This document shows, piece after piece, positions 1 to 6,300 of a stretch of 7,727 nucleotides of DNA (positions are counted from its first letter, which is position 1; each line of letters begins with the position of its first letter). The DNA lies in contig JADFVP010000088.1 in NCBI GenBank assembly GCA_015222595.1, forward strand, positions 1 to 7,727. Direction: 5' to 3'. The translations under genes were made by a program, and so were the position numbers. The stretch comes from Pseudomonadota bacterium (GTDB lineage: Bacteria > Desulfobacterota > GWC2-55-46 > JADFVP01). The notes beneath the pieces are model-generated. The model was not told where the DNA came from, searched no databases, and saw only the letters and a list, made by a program, of their open reading frames with translations.

Positions 1-50
1 ATTAAAGAGCCCGTCTTCTGTTGAACAGAAGACGGGCTCTTTAATTTTTT
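1..50. terminator. Perfect-dyad intrinsic terminator, probably bidirectional
   Basis: Bases 1-22 are the exact reverse complement of 24-45, so the RNA can form a roughly 20-bp stem closed by a TTGAA loop. Six T residues follow at 45-50, which makes it a textbook rho-independent terminator for a plus-strand transcript arriving from left of the window. Read on the minus strand it lies about 50 bases past the hflC stop and can equally end the hflK-hflC message. The stem foot supplies TTTAAT on that side, but any longer T-run would lie outside the window. A convergent gene to the left is therefore likely but not visible. Confidence 0.9.
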
Positions 51-83
51 AAAAGTTCGCTGCTTCGGCCAAGTTCCGCCGAT

Positions 84-113
84 CTGCTTAGACTTCTTCT
101 ACTTAGACTTTTT
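84..113 (-). repeat. 15-bp tandem duplication across the hflC stop codon
   Basis: On the minus strand, 113-99 reads AAAAAGTCTAAGTAG and 98-84 reads AAGAAGTCTAAGCAG, identical at 13 of 15 positions. The first copy encodes Lys-Lys-Ser-Lys-stop. The second, in the same frame, would encode Lys-Lys-Ser-Lys-Gln. The two differ by A/G at position 3 and T/C at position 13, and the second of these differences makes the TAG stop. Confidence 0.75.
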
Positions 114-959
114 CATATACCTGAAGAACTCGGCATCGGGAGAGACGATCAGCGTATCGCCCTCGTCTATCGACACCTTGTACGCCTCCATGGTCTTTAG
201 AAAGTAGAAAAACTCCGGGTCTTTATTGTAGGCCGTAGCGTAGAGGCGAGTAGCAACGGCATCGGCCTCACCTCTTGTGACCTGAGACTTTCTCTGCGCC
301 TCGGAGATGATGATGGTCTTCTCCTTGTCGGCCTGAGCCCTTATGCCAAGAGCCCTCTCTTCACCCTCACTCCTGTACTTCTTCGCCTCTCTCTGACGCT
401 CGGCCCTCATTCTCTCGAATACGGCCCGCTCGTTCTCAAGCGGCAGATCGGCCCTCTTTATCCTTACGTCGATGACCTCAATACCGTACTCCTTGGCCTT
501 GGTATTCGTCCTCTCGGTCACCTGCTCCATAAGTTCGGCGCGAGACTCCGCGACTATAGCGATGAGATCTCTGCGACCCAGTTCCTCTCTGACGTTAGAG
601 AAGATTATGTCATCGAGCCGCGCCTGGGCCCCTGTTTCGTTACGCATGGTCTGAAAATACTTCAGCGGATCGGTTATTCTCCACCTTGCGTAGTTATCGA
701 CCACAAGGTTCTTCTTGTCCTTGGTTATGATAACCGAAGGCGTGGCATCGTAGATCAAGAGCCGCTTGTCGAAGTAGACGACCTTCTGAACGAACGGCTT
801 CTTGAAGTTGAGCCCCGGCTCCGATACCGTCTTGACCGGTTTACCGAGCTGAATAACGAGCGCGCTCTGGGTCTGGTCCACCTTGTAGAAGGACTGGGAA
901 ACGAGCACTACTATTGCTACTACTATTATACCGAGTAGAGAAGAGCCTTTTTTCATCAT
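99..959 (-). CDS. hflC: HflC, FtsH protease modulator subunit (SPFH/band 7 family)
   Basis: HflC is the partner of HflK. In the known family the two assemble into a large membrane-anchored cage with the domain facing outward from the cytoplasm and modulate the AAA+ protease FtsH. The 286-residue protein has one N-terminal membrane anchor (about residues 7-22), then an SPFH domain (about 24-190) containing the family motif DLPLENERAVFERMRAERQR (171-190). A charged helical region follows (about 185-235), then a conserved C-terminal part near FFYFLKTMEAY (250-260). Length is close to that of known HflC proteins. It overlaps the hflK stop by four bases (ATGA). Two adjacent Met codons, 957-959 and 954-956, could start it; the G-rich ribosome site AAAGGGGGGAG at 960-970 sits very close to the first and is better spaced from the second, so the true protein may be one residue shorter. 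The stop is TAG at 99-101, within a short tandem duplication. The family call is firm. Confidence 0.95.
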   Translation of the reverse strand: MMKKGSSLLGIIVVAIVVLVSQSFYKVDQTQSALVIQLGKPVKTVSEPGLNFKKPFVQKVVYFDKRLLIYDATPSVIITKDKKNLVVDNYARWRITDPLKYFQTMRNETGAQARLDDIIFSNVREELGRRDLIAIVAESRAELMEQVTERTNTKAKEYGIEVIDVRIKRADLPLENERAVFERMRAERQREAKKYRSEGEERALGIRAQADKEKTIIISEAQRKSQVTRGEADAVATRLYATAYNKDPEFFYFLKTMEAYKVSIDEGDTLIVSPDAEFFRYMKKSK

Positions 960-2011
960 CTCCCCCCTTTCGACTTGGTCTTAGGCTTTGCCGTGCCGAG
1001 CGGCAGGTACGGCAGCACGTTCTTTGCCGGCGCGCCCTCTATTATGGTCTTGTCCATCCTTCCGAGAACCTCCTGCATGGTCTCCACATATATTCTCTTG
1101 CGCGTAACGTCGCGCGCCTTCTTGTACTCTGTCAGCACCTGAGTGAACCGGCTGGTGTCTCCCTTGGCCTGGTTTACCCGCGCCTCCTTGTAGCCCATGG
1201 CCTCGTTTATCATCTGCTCGGCCAGCCCCTTCGCTTTCGGGATAAGATCGTTCCGGTAGCCCTCTGCCTGCTCCACCGCCCGTTCCCTGTCCTCGCGCGC
1301 GCTCGCTACGTCTTTAAAGGCGTCTACCACCTGGTCGGGCGGCAAGACGTCCTGTAGCTGCACGGCTACGATAGAGAGCCCGGAGTCGTAGAGATCAAGG
1401 GTGCTTTGCAGCAGCAGCTTCATCTCCTGCTGCACCTCGAACCTGCCCTCGGTCAAGACCGCATCGATAAGGGTCTTGCCGACGATCTCACGCATAGCGG
1501 CCTCGGACGCATCTTTAATAGCCTTCTTCTGGTTCCGTATATTGAAGAGATAGGCCACGGGGTCCTTTATCTTGTATTGAACGATAAACTCGACCTCGAT
1601 TATGTTCTCGTCCCCGGTAAGCATCAACGCCTCTTTCTTTATTGCGGCGTAGCGGGCCGGGGGGCCGGGGTCTATCGTCTTGAAACCGACCTCAACTCTA
1701 TGCACCTTCGTTACCTTCGGTCTCAGAACCGTCTCGATAAGCGGGGCCTTGAAATGCGGGCCCGGCTCCACGGTCCTTACGACCTTGCCGAACCTCTTTA
1801 CAACGCCAAGCTCTTCGGGCCCTACCGTGTAGAAGGAGCTAAAGAGAATCAAGAGCACTGCTATAACAACAATCAACAGCCCGAAGGACTTCGAGTTCTT
1901 CTTCAGGTCGTTAATCATTTCTGCCGGATTTTTAAAATTCACGACGTTCGGGGGCCGTCTCGTACCGTTGCCGCCGCCCCCGGCGCCACCTCCACCACCT
2001 GGTCTTTCCAT
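956..2011 (-). CDS. hflK: HflK, FtsH protease modulator subunit (SPFH/band 7 family)
   Basis: HflK forms the membrane complex with HflC that binds FtsH and controls its degradation of membrane proteins (family knowledge). The predicted product has 351 residues. A short glycine-rich cytoplasmic head (residues 5-16 are nearly all Gly) precedes a single membrane segment at about 43-60. The SPFH domain follows, with the HflK signature LTGDENIIEVEF (131-142) and a PPDQVVDAFKDVASAREDRE stretch (224-243). A long charged helix runs from about 235 to 305, and the basic tail ends KPKTKSKGG. I chose the ATG at 2009-2011 because AGGAGG lies at 2024-2029 and the Gly-rich head then begins the protein, as is usual. 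The frame stays open to an ATG at 2090-2092, but that would add 27 residues with no family character and would start upstream of the likely promoter. It is the first gene of a two-gene operon with hflC. FtsH and the hfq-hflX neighbours seen in gammaproteobacteria are absent here. Confidence 0.95.
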   Translation of the reverse strand: MERPGGGGGAGGGGNGTRRPPNVVNFKNPAEMINDLKKNSKSFGLLIVVIAVLLILFSSFYTVGPEELGVVKRFGKVVRTVEPGPHFKAPLIETVLRPKVTKVHRVEVGFKTIDPGPPARYAAIKKEALMLTGDENIIEVEFIVQYKIKDPVAYLFNIRNQKKAIKDASEAAMREIVGKTLIDAVLTEGRFEVQQEMKLLLQSTLDLYDSGLSIVAVQLQDVLPPDQVVDAFKDVASAREDRERAVEQAEGYRNDLIPKAKGLAEQMINEAMGYKEARVNQAKGDTSRFTQVLTEYKKARDVTRKRIYVETMQEVLGRMDKTIIEGAPAKNVLPYLPLGTAKPKTKSKGGR

Positions 2012-2023
2012 AGTATATTTATT

Positions 2024-2029
2024 CCTCCT
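2024..2029 (-). promoter_or_regulatory. hflK ribosome binding site
   Basis: The minus strand reads AGGAGG, a full Shine-Dalgarno match, 12 bases before the ATG at 2009-2011. The spacing is somewhat long, but no better start lies closer in this frame, so this site decides the hflK start over the longer open frame. Confidence 0.7.
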
Positions 2030-2036
2030 GAAACTG

Positions 2037-2065
2037 AGCGTACCCTTAGAACATAGTAATGTCAA
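2037..2065 (-). promoter_or_regulatory. Candidate sigma-70 promoter of hflK-hflC
   Basis: A perfect -35 box TTGACA (2065-2060) is followed after exactly 17 bases by TACGCT (2042-2037), which matches the -10 consensus at only three of six positions. It lies between the fpr terminator and the hflK ribosome site, which is where an independent hflKC promoter is expected. Transcription would begin near 2030, giving a leader of only about 19 bases. The alternative -10-like TATGTT further upstream has no good -35. Moderate confidence because of the weak -10. Confidence 0.45.
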
Positions 2066-2120
2066 GGCAAGAGCGAACAGGCCGTGTTGCACCCTCTAAA
2101 GCCTACATCAGGTACAGATT

Positions 2121-2163
2121 AAAAAATAGAGAGCCCGCAGGGCACACTCCCCCTTCGGGCTCT
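2121..2163 (-). terminator. Rho-independent terminator after the fpr gene
   Basis: On the minus strand AGAGCCCG (2163-2156) and CGGGCTCT (2137-2130) form an 8-bp GC-rich stem with an 18-base loop. It is followed by CTATTTTTTAA, whose T-run lies at 2126-2121. The hairpin starts about 77 bases beyond the fpr stop. It should separate the reductase transcript from hflK-hflC. Confidence 0.85.
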
Positions 2164-2239
2164 ACTCAAACTTACAGTATAACAGAACGAGTGGGGCATA
2201 CGGCAACTAGCTGCGGCCTTAACAGAGCCTCACTCCCCC

Positions 2240-3052
2240 CTACCAATACTTCTCTATATGAAGATTGCCGGGCGCCTTTTTCGCGTGCTCGGTAAAACCA
2301 CCCTCAACGATGGTAGAGGCCATTACCTCTACCATGCCGGGATTGCCGCAAAGGAAGATGTGGGTCGTCTCTGGATTGGGCTCAAAGCCGAGCGAGGCGG
2401 CTATGTCGGGGCTATTCCAGAAGTCCTGTACGTAGCCCGAAGGGCCACGCCACTCGTACGGCTCCTCTTTCGGCCTGGAGATCACGTAAGAGTACGAAAA
2501 GTTGGCACAGAGTCTCTGCATGGTCGATAGCTCCGCGCGGTAGCCTAAGTCCCACGAGTGGCGCGCGCCGTGCACCACCGCAATCTTGCGGTCAGGCTTC
2601 GAGTCCTGAAGCGAGCTTCTGAGCATGCTCATGTACGGGGCGAGCCCCGTGCCCGTGGCTATGAGCACCACATTCGACTCTTCGGGAATATCGTTGATGG
2701 TAAAGAGACCCGTGAACTTGGGAGAGACCCAGAGGCGCGAGCCTACTTCTAATGCAAAGAGACGCGGGGTAAGAGCGCCGGAATGGACGAGCGTTATGTA
2801 GAACTCAACGTACTCGCGATCCACGGAAGAGGAGGCTATGGAGTACGCCCTCTTTATCAGCTTGTCGCTCTCAGGCACCTCGGACTCCGGGTCCGAGAAG
2901 TGGCAGCGCGGTGCGCTCCCGGGGAGCGCAATAACGGCGAACTGTCCGGGTGTGAACTCAGGCAAGTCCCAGCCGTCGGGTACGACCCTCAATATAAGCA
3001 GGTACGGTGAGACCTCCACTCTCTGACTTACCACTGCGTTAAGCTCTGCCAC
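2240..3052 (-). CDS. fpr: Ferredoxin/flavodoxin-NADP+ reductase (Fpr type)
   Basis: This flavoenzyme transfers electrons between NADP(H) and ferredoxin or flavodoxin through bound FAD in the cytoplasm. The 270-residue protein has the two-domain layout of the family. The FAD-binding barrel comes first, with FTPGQFAV (33-40) and the isoalloxazine/phosphate motif KRAYSIAS (67-74). The NAD(P)-binding domain carries the pyrophosphate loop GTGLAP (134-139), VVHGAR (159-164) and CGNPGMVE (235-242). The C terminus is EKYW, and the penultimate aromatic pair resembles the YW ending of E. coli Fpr. About 29 residues separate GQF from RAYS, against about 13 in E. coli Fpr, so there is an insertion here rich in acidic residues. 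The start is GTG (3050-3052) with AAGGAG five bases upstream. The gene has its own promoter and terminator, so it appears monocistronic. The electron partner cannot be read from the sequence, and a role in oxidative stress, iron-sulfur assembly or biosynthetic electron supply is open. The symbol follows the family; orthology is likely but not proven. Confidence 0.9.
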   Translation of the reverse strand: MAELNAVVSQRVEVSPYLLILRVVPDGWDLPEFTPGQFAVIALPGSAPRCHFSDPESEVPESDKLIKRAYSIASSSVDREYVEFYITLVHSGALTPRLFALEVGSRLWVSPKFTGLFTINDIPEESNVVLIATGTGLAPYMSMLRSSLQDSKPDRKIAVVHGARHSWDLGYRAELSTMQRLCANFSYSYVISRPKEEPYEWRGPSGYVQDFWNSPDIAASLGFEPNPETTHIFLCGNPGMVEVMASTIVEGGFTEHAKKAPGNLHIEKYW

Positions 3053-3057
3053 CGTAA

Positions 3058-3063
3058 CTCCTT
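3058..3063 (-). promoter_or_regulatory. fpr ribosome binding site supporting a GTG start
   Basis: AAGGAG on the minus strand lies five bases before the GTG at 3050-3052, ideal spacing. An in-frame stop lies a few codons upstream (the minus strand reads CATAGAGAAGGAG), so there is no competing earlier start. Confidence 0.8.
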
Positions 3064-3142
3064 CTCTATGAAAGATAACTGCACCGAATGAACGGGACCT
3101 TCTTCGTTGTGTCTCCAGGGCGCCAGGATACCGCCAAAATGC

Positions 3143-3171
3143 ATTGTCACTCTATTTGGAATGCTTGTCAA
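3143..3171 (-). promoter_or_regulatory. Candidate sigma-70 promoter of fpr
   Basis: TTGACA (3171-3166) is a perfect -35 box, followed after 17 bases by GACAAT (3148-3143), which matches the -10 consensus at four of six positions. Transcription would start near 3136, leaving a leader of about 84 bases before the GTG. The -35 is part of a nine-base GCCTTGACA that occurs identically at the hflK promoter. No convincing riboswitch fold was seen in the leader. Confidence 0.6.
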
Positions 3172-3205
3172 GGCGGATGGAAGAGGTTCGGTCACAAGGT
3201 GGCCG

Positions 3206-3231
3206 GTTGTGCGACAATAGTTGTACGATAA
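3206..3231. repeat. Paired 12-bp repeats of alternating TTGT/ACAA, possible operator
   Basis: GTTGTGCGACAA (3206-3217) and GTTGTACGATAA (3220-3231) match at 10 of 12 positions with a 14-base period. The first contains a perfect TTGT-GCG-ACAA dyad, and a second dyad ACAA-TAG-TTGT (3214-3224) overlaps both copies. The block sits about 35-65 bases upstream of the fpr -35 box, where an activator or other regulator could bind. The regulator is unknown and the site is inferred from symmetry only. Confidence 0.35.
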
Positions 3232-3298
3232 GAAAATAAGAGACTAAAAAAAGAGACTGAGATAAGAGATGGAAAGAAGAAACGAAAAGAAGAGGCGG
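3230..3298. other. Purine-rich tract downstream of the kinase stop codon
   Basis: The plus strand is almost entirely A and G for about 70 bases, so the kinase message here is a pyrimidine run with T-rich blocks (seven T at 3252-3246). I see no GC-rich hairpin before these blocks, so this is not a standard intrinsic terminator. Together with the fpr promoter and repeats it accounts for the 250-bp gap between fpr and the kinase, in which no gene is apparent. Confidence 0.5.
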
Positions 3299-3303
3299 GC
3301 CAC

Positions 3304-6300
3304 TTACCCCGACTCTTCTTTTCCACTCAACTCCGAGTTCAACTCTGTCTGGCCGTGGCTTTGCTCCAGCGCCTCAAAGAGCACACGACTCAACTCCAAA
3401 GCCGTATACGGCTTTGGCAGCACCCCGGCAAAGCCGTACTTCTTATGGTCGGCCATAATAACATTGTTCAGATAGCCGCTTGAGGCGATAATAACCGCGC
3501 CGGGGTCTACTGCGAGTATCCGCTCTGTGGCCTCCTTGCCGCCCATGCCGCCCTTGACCGTAAGATCCATCAATACTGCCGCAAACGGCACGCCTCCCTC
3601 TTTAGCCTCCCTGAAGGCATCTACCGCCCGAAGGCCCTCGGCCACAGCTACGGGCTCGTACCCGCTGTGCTCGAGCATAACGGTTGCAAGGTCGCGTATA
3701 CTTTCGTCGTCGTCCATCACCAACACACGCCCCTTTCCGGTCTTTATCTCCTCCTGCACCTTCGGAGCAACGCCTGCACTACCCGAGCGAGCGGGGAGCA
3801 GAAGCGTAAAGGTCGTTCCGACACCAGGAGTAGACTCAACAGAGATATGGCCGCCGTGGCGCTCAAGTATCTTGTAAGAGGTAGCTAACCCCAAGCCCGT
3901 ACCGGTCTCCTTTGTCGTAAAGTACGGATCGAAGATCTTTTGCAACACCTCGTGCTCCATACCGGGCCCTGTGTCCTCTACAGAGACCTGCACGTAATCT
4001 CCCGCCGACAGCTTTACCGGATTACCTTCGGTGAGCTTTACATTTGCGCACTCGACCCGTATAACGCCGGAGTCGTTCATAGCCTGCTTGGCATTTATGA
4101 CCAGGTTGTTGAGCACCTGACTCACCTGCCCCTCGTCGGCCTCCACGGCCCAGAGGCCGTCGGCTATTACCATCTCCTCTTTGATTCCTGAGCCCTTTAG
4201 TGCAAAGTCCACGGTCTCAGAAGCCAGTGAGGCTATGGAGAAGACGCTCTTTACCGGCTCGCCGCCCTTTGCAAAGACCAGCAGGTGGCGGGTAAGCTCT
4301 GCGGCCCGGCGGCAGGCGGCCTCGGACTTCTCCAGCATGGACCCCACCTTGTCGTCGTCCTCGACCATAAACTGCGCTATCGACAGGTTGCCTATTATAG
4401 CTGTCAGCAGGTTATTGAAGTCATGGGCAATACCGCCTGCTAAAAGCCCCACCGACTCGAGCTTCTGCGCCCGCATGCTCTCCTCCTCCAGCTGCACTCG
4501 CTCGGTTATGTCCTGTATCGTCCCCACTGAGCGCAGCGGAGTTCCGTCGTCCGAGTACTCGGTGCGGCACTTCTCGTTTACGGTCTTTACGGTTCCGTCG
4601 GCCATGAGGAGGCGATGGGTAATATCGTAGGGCACTTTGGAACTGACCGAGTCGGAGTACGCAGAGTTCACCAAATCCCTGTCGTCGGGGTGGGTATTCT
4701 CCAGGAAGGCCTCGTAGGTGGCGTCGAACTGCTGGGGCACGAGGTCGAAGATACGGTACGTCTCGTCCGACCAGTAAAGCTCTCCTGTCGGAATAAAGAG
4801 TTCCCAGTGGCCCATAATGGCTATCTGTTGCGCCTCTTTGAGCAGACCCTCGGAATCTATAAGGGACTTCTCAAGCGCCACCCTCTCGGTTATATCGCGG
4901 AAACTCCAGACCCGTCCGGCTATCTCGGCCCCAAGCCTCTGCGGGCGCGAGTACCTCTCCCAGACCCTGCCGTCGGTAAACTCCAGAATGTCGAAGCTGT
5001 CGGCCTCCGGGTTGGAATAGAGTTCCTTGATCTTGCGGACGAACCCTTCGGGATCTTTGAGCTGCTCCATAATAGAGTCTATTACCTTGCTGTCGTCTCC
5101 CTCGTCCATTAAAGAGTCGGGAATCTTCCACATCTCCAGAAACTTTTTATTATAGCCCGAGAAGCCGCTCTCCATATCGACAACGAGTATGCCGTCTGCC
5201 GTGGACTCGAGCGTAGCCACGTTGAGCGAGAAGGCCTTCTTGATTTCGCCCTCAGCCCTCTTTCTCTCGGTAATATCGTGAAAGGTCCCGAGCATCCTGA
5301 GTGGTGTTCCGTCGGGTGCGTAGCTCACCTCTCCTCTCGCCTCACAAACACGCTCGACGCCGTCTCTGTTGATAATCCGCATATCGACCCTGTACGACCG
5401 GTGCAGCTCTACCGCTTCGGCCACGGAACTCTGCATCAACTCCCTGTCGTCCGGGTGGACATAGTCGTTAAAGAGTTTGAATGTCGGGGTGACCTCACCG
5501 GGAACAAGATCGAAGAGGTTATATATCTCGTCCGACCAGATAAGCTCCCCTGTAACGATGTTCCAGTCCCAGGTGCCTACCTTGCCGACTGACTGGGCCA
5601 TCTTCATCCGCCTTTCGGTCTCCAGCAACGCCTCACTGGCCTCCACCCTCTCGGTAATATCGAAGAAGGTAACGACCGAGCCGGTGACTTCGCTATCTTT
5701 TCTTATCGGGTAGGACCAGAACTCTGCCGGAAAGCCGCTGCCGTCTTTGCGCCAGAGCAGCTCTGTATCGCAGTGCGTTCCCTCACCCTGCAAAAAAGCC
5801 TTGTAGATGCTGCACTCTTCCACCGGATACGGCTTGCCGTCTGCGCGAGTGTGGTGAATGGTGTCGTGCATATTGAGTCCGAGCAGCTCTTCGGGAGTGT
5901 CGTACCCAAGGAGCTTTGCGCAGGCAGGGTTGGCAAAGGTACAGTTGCCGTCGAGGTCTATTCCGTAGATCGCCTCGGCGGTCGAGTCGAGCAGCACCCG
6001 AACCTGAGCCTCGCTCTCAACCAGCGATCCCTCGGCCTTCTGCCGCTCAAGGGCCTCTCTTTGCAACTCGCGGCTTCTGTTCTCTACCAGCACCTCAAGG
6101 TTGTCCCTGTACTCGGCCAGCTCCGCCTCGTTACGCCTGCGCCGCGTAATATCCTCTTTAAGGCCGATATAGTGCGTAACCTCTCCTGCAGTGTTCTTGA
6201 CCGGAGAGATAGAGGCCGACTCCCAGTACAGCTCTCCGTTCTTCTTCTTGTTATGGAACTCGCCCTTCCAGACCCGCCCCGAGGTTATACGCTCCCATAG

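Noticed and set aside
1406..2056. Plus-strand open frame of 216 codons opposite hflK
   Set aside because: Antisense to a clear HflK coding region and reading into its promoter; composition is that of a mirror frame with no homology pattern.
2012..2092. A 27-residue N-terminal extension of HflK from an ATG at 2090-2092
   Set aside because: The extension crosses the likely promoter and ribosome site, has no HflK character, and the internal ATG at 2009-2011 has AGGAGG upstream and starts the expected Gly-rich head.
2059..2295. Plus-strand open frame across the fpr-hflK gap
   Set aside because: It runs through the fpr terminator hairpin and the end of fpr, has no convincing ribosome site and no family features.
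3053..3136. Riboswitch or attenuator in the fpr leader
   Set aside because: Only short 3-4 bp helices such as GGCG/CGCC can be drawn, with no T-run or conserved aptamer motif.
4615..5112. Long plus-strand open frame opposite the kinase (165 codons)
   Set aside because: It lies fully antisense to conserved PAS4/PAS5 coding sequence, is rich in Leu/Val/Gly/Arg as expected for a codon-bias shadow, and has no recognisable domain.
5773..6300. Long plus-strand open frame opposite the kinase (175 codons)
   Set aside because: Antisense to conserved PAS1/PAS2 coding sequence; no domain or family resemblance, so treated as a shadow.
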